From: JABCYV01 sp963696025
Lineage (GTDB): Bacteria > Acidobacteriota > Terriglobia > Terriglobales > Acidobacteriaceae
Direction: 5' to 3'
Length of the DNA stretch: 64,000 bases
Assembly: GCA_963696025.1 (NCBI GenBank)
Contig: CAVOII010000007.1
Location: 319,978-383,977 of the forward strand
The first letter of the stretch is position 1. Every line of letters begins with the position of its first letter. Under the pieces are notes generated by a model. The model was not told the DNA's origin, did no database searches, and saw only the letters and a list, made by a program, of their open reading frames with translations. Below are positions 8,385 through 18,783 of this stretch, piece by piece. Made by a program: the position numbers and the translations under genes.

Positions 8385-9302
8385 ATGTACGCTGAAACAT
8401 CTGCCGTGGCCAGTGCGCAGCCAGTTGGGACACATCGTTCCTGTATCCGAATCGGGAACGTGTCAATTGGTCTCAGCGCAAATTGCGCCGATGATATCAG
8501 ACTAACTCGTGAAATGAAACGATTTCGGACGACTGCGACAGAATGCGATATCGATATAAGCGTTCAGTGGACGGATCGGTTACCAAGACCGGATGGAAAG
8601 AAGCTCTTTGACTCTGGATCGGTCTGGGTATTGCATGAAGAGGATGAAGGATTTGTCTTCGATTTCTCCACGCCGGTCTTGGGCGACCAGCCTTACAAGC
8701 GGCTCTCGGTCGACAGAGGATTCTCCTCCGCACGGCTGTTGTTGAATCGGGAGCGTTTGCCCCGTGGAATGCGGATCTACCCGCTCGAGTATCCCTTGGA
8801 TGAATTGCTAGTTACCAATTGGCTCTCCAGGGCCAGGGGAGTCGAGGTACATGGCTGCGGCTTGATGGGTGTCGGAACGAGCGGACATCTCTTTCTGGGG
8901 CACTCGGGTGCGGGAAAGAGCACTACAGCGCGTCTGTGGAGTTCGATTCGAGCCGTGCAAGTTCTGAGCGACGACCGGATCATCTTGCGCGAGCAGTCGA
9001 ACGAGATTTGGATGCACGGGACTCCCTGGCACGGAGAGGCGGGTTTTGCCTCTCCTGAAAAGACGAAGGTCAACAAGATCTTCGTGCTCGAACACGGAAA
9101 CAGAAACGAGATTTTGCCTCTCCCCCAGGCTCGAGGAGTGGCCGAACTATTCGCGCGTTGCTTCCCGCCCTTTTACGGCCGCGGACCACTAGCTTTCACG
9201 CTTTCCTTTTTGCATCAGGTTACGAACCGCGTGCCCTGTTATCGGTTTCGATTCGTTCCTGACGAAAGTGCGGTGTCGGAGATCCTGAACTTCGATGGTT
9301 GA
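8385..9302 (+). CDS. HPr kinase-related P-loop protein
   Basis: The 305-residue protein has a Walker A loop GHSGAGKST at 172-180, an acidic LSDDR at about 194-198 and HGTPWHGE at 211-218, the hallmarks of HprK-like kinases found outside the sugar PTS. The N-terminal half is divergent. In some lasso-peptide clusters such kinases phosphorylate a C-terminal Ser of the precursor; here the precursor also ends in Ser, so phosphorylation of that residue is a reasonable guess. It overlaps the peptidase gene by 8 bases, so the two are coupled. Confidence 0.8.
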   Translation: MYAETSAVASAQPVGTHRSCIRIGNVSIGLSANCADDIRLTREMKRFRTTATECDIDISVQWTDRLPRPDGKKLFDSGSVWVLHEEDEGFVFDFSTPVLGDQPYKRLSVDRGFSSARLLLNRERLPRGMRIYPLEYPLDELLVTNWLSRARGVEVHGCGLMGVGTSGHLFLGHSGAGKSTTARLWSSIRAVQVLSDDRIILREQSNEIWMHGTPWHGEAGFASPEKTKVNKIFVLEHGNRNEILPLPQARGVAELFARCFPPFYGRGPLAFTLSFLHQVTNRVPCYRFRFVPDESAVSEILNFDG

Positions 9303-9738
9303 AGACAAGGCGCACTCGGTCCTGTTTGGCGCGCTGACTCAGTCCTTGCTTTCCGAAGGACTCGGCTTTCGGTTCTGTGCGCGCGGCCAAAGCATGCAAC
9401 CCACAATTCACGACGGAGAAATCCTACACGTGAGGCCCGTCTCGGTCGAAACCCTAAGAAAGGGCGACATCGTGCTGTTCGCTGATCGCCTGAACTACAA
9501 AGCTCACCGAGTGCTATGGATCGACTGGGAACAGGATGAATTCATTGCTCGCGGAGATGCGGGAACTGTGACGGATGGTGCCGTAGACACAGGGCAAATT
9601 GTGGGCCAAGTGGTGGCTAAGGAAGAGAACTTGAAAGGACAGATACGTGTGGTTTCTTTGAGTGGAAGACTAGTGCGGTTAAAATTCCTCGCCAGTCAGG
9701 CTCGGGCGCGAACTGCCCGAGTTCTGCGGGCTCTTTGA
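9295..9738 (+). CDS. S24/S26-family (LexA/signal peptidase-like) peptidase
   Basis: A 147-residue protein with the Ser/Lys dyad of this clan: GQSMQPTIHDGE gives S33 and NYKAHRV gives K69; ARGDAG follows as in the family's box E. There is no clear membrane anchor, unlike a housekeeping signal peptidase, so it may be a cytosolic or loosely attached processing enzyme. In this operon it is the obvious candidate to cut the leader from the modified peptide, though it could process something else. The giant secreted protein starts on the next base after its stop. Confidence 0.8.
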   Translation: MVEDKAHSVLFGALTQSLLSEGLGFRFCARGQSMQPTIHDGEILHVRPVSVETLRKGDIVLFADRLNYKAHRVLWIDWEQDEFIARGDAGTVTDGAVDTGQIVGQVVAKEENLKGQIRVVSLSGRLVRLKFLASQARARTARVLRAL

Positions 9739-12700
9739 GTGCGAAGCATTCGAGTGCACAGCCATGTTCGCAATCCGGGTTTCGGAGCAAGCTCTTCTTT
9801 TGCACTTCTGGCCGGCTTGTCTGTTTGGTCATCGATGTTATTTGGGCAGGTTGCTTTTGACAGTGCAACCTCGATCGGACAGCGTGTGAGTGGTGCCAGT
9901 CCAACCGTTGCCCTTGCCCACACTACAACCGGGGCGAACCGCGTCCTGATCGTTGGCGTCTCCATCGACATTGCCAATAACACCGGCGCTAGCGTGACTG
10001 GAATAACGTACCTAGGGGCGGTCCTGACACGGGCTGGTGCGCACAATGATGCGGGAAACACCCGCAGGGTAGAGATGTGGTATTTGATCGGTCCGACCAC
10101 CGGAAACAACAATGTGATTGTTACGCTGAGCCTGCCCGGCGGGACTGGAACGGTGGGAGTCGTCGTGGGGGCGATCACATTGACCGGCGCTGATCAAACA
10201 ATACCCATAAGATCATTTGTCTCGGCGGACGGTAGCACGAACCTGGCTCAATTAAACGTCCCCAGTTCCTACACGGATTTTGTGATTGACACCCTGGCGA
10301 TTGGCGGTGATCAAACAGTTACAACCTTTGGTCCTAGCCAAACGTCGCGTTGGGCTGTAGCTTCGTCGGGGACTCCCACCTCCCCGCCCGATATCTACGG
10401 GAGTGGTTCGACGCGCACGGGAGCACCCAGCGTCCCCCTTTCGGAACAATTCAGCGCGGCCTCAAATTGGTCCGCGGGCGCCGTTTCGGTCCAGCCACTG
10501 CAAGCGGATTTGGCTGTTAGCATCGCCGGATCAACCGCATTCTTTCCACAGAATCTTACCTACAACATCACGGTCACGGACCACGGGCCTTCTGTGGCGA
10601 ACAGCGTGACATTGACGGACACACTTCCCGCCGGAGTTACCTACGTATCGTCAACGCCAAGCCAGGGCTCGTGCAGCTTTGCTGCACCAACCCTGACCTG
10701 CAATCTGTTAAACCTTAACGGCAGCGCTACGGTGAGTTTGGTCGTAACGCCCACTGCTATCGGAGCATATCCGAACACAGCAAACGTTACGAACACCGTG
10801 GCCGATCTCAATCTGGGTAACAACTCCAGCACGGCCGCGGCATTTTCTCAGTCGAATACGTGCGCCACGCCCGCCAAGAACGCAGCTGGAGGAACTCTTA
10901 ACGCCGCCATTAATACCTATTTCCCACCCTCGGCCGCCAATGTGACCGTTGCAGCAGGTGCGACTTCGGTGACCCTTGGGGCCTCGACAGGCGCGAACAC
11001 CGCGATTGCGAACGGTGACCTTCTGCTTTTCATCCAGATGCAGGACGCGGCCATCAATTCGACCAACACAGCGAGCTACGGCGATGGAGCGAGCGGTACC
11101 GGTTCCACGAATCTTAACAATAGCGGTGCGTACGAGTTTGTGAAGGCCACCAACAGCGTCTCGACCGGCGGCGGAAACCTTACATTTGCGGGCAGTGGAC
11201 CGGGGGGCGGGCTCCTATTCAGCTACACGGAGGCAACCGCCACGGGGACCCAGGGGCAGCGGGCGTTTCAGGTCGTGCGGGTGCCACAATACTCCTCTGC
11301 CACACTGGGTTATACGGCGGTCACTCCTGCTGCTTCAGCCTGGAACGGTTCGACGGGGGGTGTTTTCGGTTTGGATGTATCGGGGATTCTGACTCTAAAC
11401 GGCGCCACTCTGAGCGTCGATGGCACTGGTTTCCGCGGGGCGGCCGGGCTGCAATTGAGCGGTAACGCAGGTTTTGCCAACAGCGATTACGTCCAGACAG
11501 CACCTGCCACTTACGCGGGGGCTCTGGTCGCGGGGGCGCATGGATCGAAAGGAGAAGGTGTCGCAGGTACTCCTCGCTGGGTAGAGTCGGGAGGTACGTT
11601 TTCAAACACCGGCGTGGAGGGCTATCCCAATGGCAGCATGGCTAAGGGAGCTCCTGGTAATGCCGGGGGGGGTGGGACGGATGCAGACCCAGCCGCGAAT
11701 GATCAAAATGCCGGAGGAGCTGGGGGTGGGAACGGCGGCGGCGGTGGAACCGGCGGAGACGCCTGGTCTGCCAATCTCAGCACCGGGGGGTTGGGAGGGG
11801 CTGCATTCCCCGCGGCTTTGAGCCGGGTCGTCATGGGTGGAGGAGGAGGTGCCGGGACTCGTAACAACAGCGACGGCGACAATCAGGCTAGCAGTGGCGC
11901 TGCCGGCGGTGGGATTGTGGTCATTCGAGCGGGAAACTTGAGTGGCACCGCCACCATCTCTGCCAACGGGGCGGCGGCGTACAACGGAACGGCTAATGAC
12001 GCAGGCGGGGGCGGCGGCGCGGGCGGCAGCATCATTGTCGTGTCGGCCTCCGGTGGCGAGGGAGGCCTTACCGTCAAGGCGCACGGTGGCAGAGGAGGAG
12101 ACGCGTGGGATGCGCAGTCATTCAGTATCGCCCAGCGTCATGGGCCCGGCGGCGGCGGTGGTGGTGGCGCGGTGTTTCTTTCTGGAGCCGCAGCGAGTAT
12201 CGACGTAACTGCCGGCGCAAGTGGAACCACGCTGAACCCTGGCGTCCCCTACGGCGCCACCAGCGGCAATGCGGGTATTACCGTCACTAATGCGTCGGAG
12301 ACTCTGATGCCGGGAGCTCAGGGGGGAGCGGAGTGTACTCCCGACATGACGATTACAAAGAGCCATTCTCCGATCGATTTTGTCCAGGGTTCGACCGGGA
12401 CCTACACGCTGACGGCGAATAATTCCAGTATCGGTACGAGTGCAAGCACGACCGCTGGGGTGATGGTGACTGATTCTTTACCCGTTGGCCTTACTCCGAC
12501 ATCGGCTACCGGAACAGGCTGGGGACCGGCGGTGAATGCGTGCTCCATCAGCTCTCAAACAGTCACCTGCACTCGTTCGGATGTGCTTGCCCCAAACATG
12601 AGCTACCCGGTGATCACCATCATGGCCCTCGTAGCTTCAACCGCTCCGGCGACAGTGACGAATACGGCGGTAGTGGCCGGTGGCGGGGAAACCAACACCG

Positions 12701-15648
12701 CCAACGACACGGCCACGGATGTTGCCAACGTTCTACCACTCACGGACGCTGATATGGCGATCACCAAGTCGGCTTCGCCGAATCCGGTCATGCAGGGCAA
12801 TACGCTCACGTATACTCTGGGCGTCACTAATAACGGCCCCGCGACTGCGACCAATGTAACCGTCACAGATACGTTACCGTCGCAGGTTTCTTTCGTTTCA
12901 GCGACTAGCTCTCAGGGAACGTGTTCCCAGGCTAACGGAATCGTCACCTGTTCCTTAGGCAGCATAATCAGCGGGGCTACCGCTACCGTCACCATCGCGG
13001 TGACTGCAACAACCCTGTCTCAGGCAGTCAATACCGCGACCGTGAGCGCAACCCAGACCGATCCTGTGGCGTCGAACAACACCGCAACCACAACCACGTT
13101 GATCACAAGTCCCACCCGGGTGAAGCTGGAGACGTTTACCGCCACGACGACCGGTGGCGAAGTCAACCTTATGTGGAGGACCGGTGGCGAAGCGCGGAAC
13201 CTGGGATTCAATGTCTACAGGGAACAAAACGGACAACGTGTCCAACTGAATCCGTCCTTGATCGCGGGTTCCGCCCTTGTCTTTCATGACTCGTTACCGC
13301 AACACGGTGCTAAAACCTACTCCTGGTTTGATCGTTCCCCCGGGCCCGAAAACAATCTTTACTGGCTCGAAGATGTCGATCTGGACGGCACGCGGGCTCT
13401 GAACGGGCCGGTTTCGCCCCGGGCGGATTTAGGGCCGCAAAGTGCAACGCGCTCCATGACGATTCAGGAACTGAACGGCTCTGGCAGAGGCCAGGACCCG
13501 GGGATTGCACTCAGCCACTTCGCAGAGGCGACGGCACACGTCTCTGGTGTCACGCAGGAACAACGACGGATCCAGTTCCAGATTGCTGCGCATCCGGCGG
13601 TGAAGATCCTCGTAGACCACGAAGGGTGGTACCGAATAACCCAACCTGAACTGGTTGCTCAGGGGTTGATCGCCTCTGTGGATCCAACTTGCTTGAGATT
13701 GTTTGCTGAGGGAATCGAGCAGCCTATTCGCATTACGAGTGCGGGGGTAGGGGATCGAGGGTTCGGCCGGCAAGCGGCAATCGAGTTTTACGGGACTGCC
13801 ATCGATACTCCCTATTCCGACAAGCGCGTCTATTGGCTGGTGGCGGGCGACCAACCCGGCAAGCGCATTCCGCGCGAGTCGGCCCGCGACGATGGCGGAG
13901 AACAGCCGCAGAGCTTCTCCGAAGCGGTGGAAGTGAAGCCGCGCACAACGTATTTCGTGGCGTTGCTCAGACAAAATACCGATAATTTCTTTGGTGCGCT
14001 GATTTCCTCAACCCCCGTCAACCAGATCCTGAGAACGCCCTTTATTGCATCCAGGTCCCTCGCCGAGGCGAACCTCGAGGTTGTGCTGCAGGGCGTAACT
14101 GAGGGCGTGTCTCATAACGTCTCGGTGACCATGAATGCGGCGAACCTCGGCGTACTGAACTTCACAGGCCAAAGCGTGGGCAACGTTACGCTGCTGGTTC
14201 CCCGCGGCGTCCTTCAAGATGTGAACACAGTTACTCTGACTGCGCAAGGCGGCGCAAATGACCTCAGCCTGGTGGATTCAATCAAACTCACCTATCTACG
14301 GACCTACACGGCACAGTCGGATTCACTGAAGTTCACGGCCGAGGCTGGAGACCAGGTCGTGGTGAATGGTTTCGAACAACCACCAAGCCGACTGATCGAC
14401 ATCACGAATCCCAATCAAGCCCTAGAGCTTGAGCCCGAAGTCGACGCTGAAAACGGCGGCTACAAGCTTCGGGCGAGGATACCGCCGTCGGTTCCCGGGA
14501 TACACACCTTGCTCGCGCTATCTGACAAACGCATGGCAAAGCCGTGGCGGGTCGTTCGCAATCACGCTTCCAGTTGGCACAGTGCGCAACCCGGTGGCGA
14601 GGTCGTCATGATTTCGCACCCGAACTTCGTCGACCCGCTTGGCCCGCTTGTTCGCTTGCGGCGGGGCCAGGGAAAATCTGTTGCACTCGTCCCAGTGGAT
14701 CAAGTGTATGACGAGTTCAATTTCGGAGAACGTAGTCCTTACGCGATTCGTGACTTTCTGAGTACTGCCACCGAGAGATGGCAAAACAAACCCAGGTACC
14801 TTCTGCTCGTTGGAGATGCTTCGGTGGATCCACGGAACTATCTCGGCTTCGGATTCTTTGATTTTGTCCCTACCAAGATCATCGTGACCTCTGAGCTTAA
14901 AACCGCGTCGGACGATTGGTTTTCCGATTTTGCCAACCGTGCGCTGCCACAGATTGCTACCGGCCGTCTGCCGGTCCGCACGACCGATGAAGCTAAGACC
15001 GTAGTGGAAAAAACTCTCAGTTACGAAACAAACCATGATCGCGGAGACTGGATGAACCAGTCTTTGATCGTTGCCGATCGCAACGACACGTCCGATTTCT
15101 CGCAGGATAGCCTGTCTGTACAAGCCCTTCTTCCCAAATCGATGACTGTCACAGAAGTGTTCGCAAGCGAGTTAGATCCTAATACGGCGAGGCAAGAGGT
15201 CCTAGCTGGCATCAACAGCGGGAAACTGCTGGTCAATTACATCGGGCACGGGTCAGTGGAAATCTGGTCCGGCGACGACCTGCTGGACGATACGGCGGCG
15301 TCAGCTTTGTCCAACGGCGCACGTCTTCCCGTATTCCTCAATATGGATTGCCTGAACGGCTTCTTTCACGACGTGTACACCCAGAGTCTGGCCGAGGCTC
15401 TACTACTTTCGAAGAACGGCGGGGCGGTAGCAGTCTGGGCTTCGTCCGGATTGACCCAACCGGCGCCGCAAGTACAAATGGATCAGAATGTCGTCAGGTT
15501 GCTCTTCAGCAAATCTCCTTTGACTCTGGGAGAGGCTGTTCGGAACGCCAAGTCGACGATCACCGATCCGGACGTGCGACGAACCTACATTTTGTTTGGT
15601 GATCCCGTGCTCAGGTTGCGGACGTGGCCTAACGCTCCAAGCCAGTAG
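9739..15648 (+). CDS. Giant secreted DUF11 / gingipain-like (C25) protein
   Basis: The 1969-residue protein starts at a GTG directly after the peptidase stop. It has a signal peptide (about residues 16-37, ending MLFGQ), three DUF11-type beta domains (near 255-365, 865-990 and 1003-1115), a Gly/Ser-rich block (about 640-860) and a C-terminal peptidase C25-like domain (about 1617-1960). The catalytic pair seems intact: H1837 in YIGHGS and C1871 in MDCLNG, spaced as in gingipains. The domain ends LFGDPVLRLR, typical for this family. It is probably an extracellular or surface Cys protease. No sorting domain is obvious. Its place in the operon suggests a link with the peptide, as processing enzyme or target, but that is inference. 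Confidence 0.8.
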   Translation: MRSIRVHSHVRNPGFGASSSFALLAGLSVWSSMLFGQVAFDSATSIGQRVSGASPTVALAHTTTGANRVLIVGVSIDIANNTGASVTGITYLGAVLTRAGAHNDAGNTRRVEMWYLIGPTTGNNNVIVTLSLPGGTGTVGVVVGAITLTGADQTIPIRSFVSADGSTNLAQLNVPSSYTDFVIDTLAIGGDQTVTTFGPSQTSRWAVASSGTPTSPPDIYGSGSTRTGAPSVPLSEQFSAASNWSAGAVSVQPLQADLAVSIAGSTAFFPQNLTYNITVTDHGPSVANSVTLTDTLPAGVTYVSSTPSQGSCSFAAPTLTCNLLNLNGSATVSLVVTPTAIGAYPNTANVTNTVADLNLGNNSSTAAAFSQSNTCATPAKNAAGGTLNAAINTYFPPSAANVTVAAGATSVTLGASTGANTAIANGDLLLFIQMQDAAINSTNTASYGDGASGTGSTNLNNSGAYEFVKATNSVSTGGGNLTFAGSGPGGGLLFSYTEATATGTQGQRAFQVVRVPQYSSATLGYTAVTPAASAWNGSTGGVFGLDVSGILTLNGATLSVDGTGFRGAAGLQLSGNAGFANSDYVQTAPATYAGALVAGAHGSKGEGVAGTPRWVESGGTFSNTGVEGYPNGSMAKGAPGNAGGGGTDADPAANDQNAGGAGGGNGGGGGTGGDAWSANLSTGGLGGAAFPAALSRVVMGGGGGAGTRNNSDGDNQASSGAAGGGIVVIRAGNLSGTATISANGAAAYNGTANDAGGGGGAGGSIIVVSASGGEGGLTVKAHGGRGGDAWDAQSFSIAQRHGPGGGGGGGAVFLSGAAASIDVTAGASGTTLNPGVPYGATSGNAGITVTNASETLMPGAQGGAECTPDMTITKSHSPIDFVQGSTGTYTLTANNSSIGTSASTTAGVMVTDSLPVGLTPTSATGTGWGPAVNACSISSQTVTCTRSDVLAPNMSYPVITIMALVASTAPATVTNTAVVAGGGETNTANDTATDVANVLPLTDADMAITKSASPNPVMQGNTLTYTLGVTNNGPATATNVTVTDTLPSQVSFVSATSSQGTCSQANGIVTCSLGSIISGATATVTIAVTATTLSQAVNTATVSATQTDPVASNNTATTTTLITSPTRVKLETFTATTTGGEVNLMWRTGGEARNLGFNVYREQNGQRVQLNPSLIAGSALVFHDSLPQHGAKTYSWFDRSPGPENNLYWLEDVDLDGTRALNGPVSPRADLGPQSATRSMTIQELNGSGRGQDPGIALSHFAEATAHVSGVTQEQRRIQFQIAAHPAVKILVDHEGWYRITQPELVAQGLIASVDPTCLRLFAEGIEQPIRITSAGVGDRGFGRQAAIEFYGTAIDTPYSDKRVYWLVAGDQPGKRIPRESARDDGGEQPQSFSEAVEVKPRTTYFVALLRQNTDNFFGALISSTPVNQILRTPFIASRSLAEANLEVVLQGVTEGVSHNVSVTMNAANLGVLNFTGQSVGNVTLLVPRGVLQDVNTVTLTAQGGANDLSLVDSIKLTYLRTYTAQSDSLKFTAEAGDQVVVNGFEQPPSRLIDITNPNQALELEPEVDAENGGYKLRARIPPSVPGIHTLLALSDKRMAKPWRVVRNHASSWHSAQPGGEVVMISHPNFVDPLGPLVRLRRGQGKSVALVPVDQVYDEFNFGERSPYAIRDFLSTATERWQNKPRYLLLVGDASVDPRNYLGFGFFDFVPTKIIVTSELKTASDDWFSDFANRALPQIATGRLPVRTTDEAKTVVEKTLSYETNHDRGDWMNQSLIVADRNDTSDFSQDSLSVQALLPKSMTVTEVFASELDPNTARQEVLAGINSGKLLVNYIGHGSVEIWSGDDLLDDTAASALSNGARLPVFLNMDCLNGFFHDVYTQSLAEALLLSKNGGAVAVWASSGLTQPAPQVQMDQNVVRLLFSKSPLTLGEAVRNAKSTITDPDVRRTYILFGDPVLRLRTWPNAPSQ

Positions 15649-15882
15649 GTTCCGTACTACTTTCGAACTACCACGAAGCGGCGGATATGTTCGTTTCCGA
15701 GTGATCGACAATTCAGGTGCGACATTTATCTTGTTCCTTAATCATAATGCCGGGCTGAGCCATCTCCGGAGATACCCAGTTAGAAAATACCTGCTCTGAG
15801 TTCGCCACCTTACCTGCCAGACCCATTCGTTGACGAGCGGGTCCCGCGTTCGTAAGATGAACCGACCCCGAGACTCTTTCGA

Positions 15883-18783
15883 ATGATAGGCGAAATCATC
15901 TCGCACTACCGCATCGTCGAAAAGCTGGGCGGCGGCGGGATGGGTGTCGTCTACAAGGGTGAGGACGTCAAGCTACACCGCTTTGTCGCCCTGAAGTTTC
16001 TGCCGGATGCGGTAGCCAAAGACTCCCAAGCCTTGGCCCGGTTTCAGCGGGAAGCGCAAGCAGCATCCGCCTTGAACCATCCCAATATCTGCACAATCTA
16101 TGAGATCGGACAGCAAGACAACGATCCCTTTATCGTCATGGAGTTTCTGGATGGCTTGACGCTGAAGCATCGCATCGCCGGGAGACCTATCGATACCGAT
16201 GTTTTACTCGGCTTGGCGATTGAGATCGCCGACGCGTTGGATGCTGCTCACACCGAGGGGATCGTTCACCGCGACATCAAGCCTGGCAACATCTTCATTA
16301 CAAAGCGCGGACATGCCAAGATGCTGGACTTTGGTCTGGCGAAGGTAACGATTGCTGCGACCTCGTCGAGCAAAATTGCAGCGGCCAGCACCCTGGACGT
16401 GACGGTCGAGGAATCGCATCTGACCAGCCCCGGCTCGACGCTGGGCACCGTGGCTTATATGTCGCCGGAGCAGGCCCGAGCGAAAGAACTGGATGCGCGA
16501 AGTGATTTGTTTTCCTTCGGCGCCGTGCTCTACGAAATGGCGACGGGCGCGCTGCCGTTTCGCGGGGAGAGTTCAGCGGTGATCTTCAAGGCGATTCTGG
16601 ACGCCGCGCCAACTGCAGTGGTGCGGCTGAATCCGGACGTACCGGCAGACTTAGAGAGGATCATCAATAAGGCCCTGGAGAAAGACCGCAACCTGCGCTA
16701 CCAAAGCGCGGCGGAGATACGGACCGATCTGCAGCGATTGAAGCGAGACACAGAGTCGCACGTTTCGACCCCCGCCTTTTCAACCGAACGTGCGGGGACC
16801 GCAGCCGGCGGTCGCTCGGGGCGGCGGGCCAGGTTCAGCCGATATGCGGCGGCGGCCATATTGGTGGCGGTGCTGGTTGCGGGCGGGGTCTACTATCGCT
16901 CGCGTCACAGCAAGCGCCTGACCGATCGAGATACGTTGGTGCTTGCAGATTTTGCCAACAGCACGGGTGATTCTATTTTCGACGATACGCTCAAGACCGC
17001 GCTCAGCGTTGCGCTGAACCAGTCGCCGTTCCTAAATGTCCTCTCCGACAATAAAGTGGCAGACACCTTGCAGCAGATGACCCGTCCACCGGGGACGAAG
17101 CTGACGCCTGAGTTGGCACGTGAGCTGTGCCAGCGTACGGGCAGCAGGGCATACATTGCTGGTTCGATTGGCAGCCTGGGTAGTGAGTACGTGCTGGGGC
17201 TGAAGGCGGTGAATTGCCAGAACGGAGAGACACTAGCGCAGGAGCAAGTCACGGCATCGGCCAAAGAAAAGGTCTTGGACGTCCTAGGCGGCACGGTTTC
17301 CAAGCTGCGTAGTGAACTGGGTGAATCGCTGGCCACTGTGCAAAGGTTTGATGTTCCCCTGGAGCAGGCCACGACATCTTCACTGGAAGCGCTGAAGGCC
17401 TACAGCCTCGGGCAGAGAGCCGATCGAGAAAAAGGCCCTAGCGCGGCTTTGCCTTACAACCAACACGCGATCCAACTTGATCCGAATTTTGCCATGGGCT
17501 ACCTGGCAGTGGGCGGCGAGTACTTCAGTCTCGCCGAGCCGGGACGGGCTAGCGAATATTTCACTAAGGCTTTCGAGTTGCGCGACCATGCCAGCGAGCG
17601 GGAGAAGTTGGCGCTCGCTGCCAACTACTATCTCAATGTCACTGGAGAGCTGGGCAGGGCGGCCCAGGCGTATCAGGAGGAGATTGAGAGCTACCCGCAG
17701 AATGCCCGAGGCTACCTCAATCTGGGCGTTGTCTATGCCGAACAAGGACAGTATGAGAAGTCTGCGGACCTGACCCTGCAGGCACTGCGGCTCAACTCGG
17801 ACAACGTGGCAGCGTACGACAATCTCGCAAACTGCTATCTGGCCTTGCAGCAATTCGACGATGCGCGGAAGACTATCCACGAGGCCCAGGCGCGAAAGTT
17901 GGACGACTACATCACCCGCAATGCTGTGTACGCTCTTGCCTTTTTCGCGTCGGACTCCGCCGCAATGAATGCTCAGCGAGAGTGGTTCGTAGGTAAGCCA
18001 GAAGAAAACTATGGCCTCTCACTTGACTCCGACACTGAGGCGTATACCGGGCGCTTGAGCAAGGCACGCAGCCTGGGCAAGCGGTCAGTAGACTCCGCAA
18101 TTCGCGCTGATAGCAAGGAGAACGGGGCTATATGGCAGGAGAACAGTGCCCTGCGCGAAGCCGCGTACGGCAATATTGCGGAAGCGCGTCGGACAGCGGC
18201 GGAAGGCTTAGATCTGGCTCCGGCGAGCCAGGGCGTCGAGAGTGAAGCCGCGCTTGCGTTTGCCATGGCGGGCGAAACCGGACGGGCCGAAGCGCTGGCT
18301 AAGGACCTGAATTCCCGGTATCCGCTAGACACGCAGATGCAATCGCTCTGGCTGCCGGTGATCCAGGCGCAATTGGCACTGAACCAAAGAAACCCGGCTG
18401 CCGCGCTGAATGTTCTGCAGGCGGCCTACAGCAATGAGTTAGGCCAAATTACGTTTGTTAGCAATCTCTCTTGCCTATATGACATCTATGTACGCGGCGA
18501 GGCGTACTTGGCCGCGGGACAGGCCGCGGCGGCGAGCGCTGAGTTCCAGAGAATCCTTGACCACAGGGGGATCGTGTGGAACTGCTGGACGGGGGCGCTG
18601 GCGCGTTTGGGGGTGGCCCGCGCGAATGTGCAGCAGGCAAAAACTTCGCGGGGCGCAGACGCCGACGCCGCTCGTGTCCGGGCGCTGGCGGCTTACAAAG
18701 ACTTTCTGACGCTCTGGAAAGACGCTGACATCGAGATCCCCATCCTGAAGGAAGCCAAGGCCGAGTACGCGAAGCTGCAGTAG
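15883..18783 (+). CDS. Ser/Thr protein kinase with TPR sensor region
   Basis: A 966-residue bacterial Hanks-type kinase. The kinase domain (about residues 10-285) has the glycine loop GGGGMG (16-21), K38, HRDIKPGN (catalytic D131), DFG at 149-151 and GTVAYMSPEQA. One membrane helix lies near 320-340, followed by a periplasmic part of about 600 residues with TPRs (for example NARGYLNLGVVYAEQGQYEK). This layout is common in Acidobacteriota. Its substrates are unknown. The 234-base gap to the operon upstream suggests its own transcript. Confidence 0.9.
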   Translation: MIGEIISHYRIVEKLGGGGMGVVYKGEDVKLHRFVALKFLPDAVAKDSQALARFQREAQAASALNHPNICTIYEIGQQDNDPFIVMEFLDGLTLKHRIAGRPIDTDVLLGLAIEIADALDAAHTEGIVHRDIKPGNIFITKRGHAKMLDFGLAKVTIAATSSSKIAAASTLDVTVEESHLTSPGSTLGTVAYMSPEQARAKELDARSDLFSFGAVLYEMATGALPFRGESSAVIFKAILDAAPTAVVRLNPDVPADLERIINKALEKDRNLRYQSAAEIRTDLQRLKRDTESHVSTPAFSTERAGTAAGGRSGRRARFSRYAAAAILVAVLVAGGVYYRSRHSKRLTDRDTLVLADFANSTGDSIFDDTLKTALSVALNQSPFLNVLSDNKVADTLQQMTRPPGTKLTPELARELCQRTGSRAYIAGSIGSLGSEYVLGLKAVNCQNGETLAQEQVTASAKEKVLDVLGGTVSKLRSELGESLATVQRFDVPLEQATTSSLEALKAYSLGQRADREKGPSAALPYNQHAIQLDPNFAMGYLAVGGEYFSLAEPGRASEYFTKAFELRDHASEREKLALAANYYLNVTGELGRAAQAYQEEIESYPQNARGYLNLGVVYAEQGQYEKSADLTLQALRLNSDNVAAYDNLANCYLALQQFDDARKTIHEAQARKLDDYITRNAVYALAFFASDSAAMNAQREWFVGKPEENYGLSLDSDTEAYTGRLSKARSLGKRSVDSAIRADSKENGAIWQENSALREAAYGNIAEARRTAAEGLDLAPASQGVESEAALAFAMAGETGRAEALAKDLNSRYPLDTQMQSLWLPVIQAQLALNQRNPAAALNVLQAAYSNELGQITFVSNLSCLYDIYVRGEAYLAAGQAAAASAEFQRILDHRGIVWNCWTGALARLGVARANVQQAKTSRGADADAARVRALAAYKDFLTLWKDADIEIPILKEAKAEYAKLQ

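Noticed and set aside
6821..9738. Lasso peptide cluster
   Set aside because: PqqD-like and HprK-like genes and a YxxP leader fit, but no asparagine-synthetase-like cyclase or transglutaminase-like protease is present; a radical SAM enzyme takes their place.
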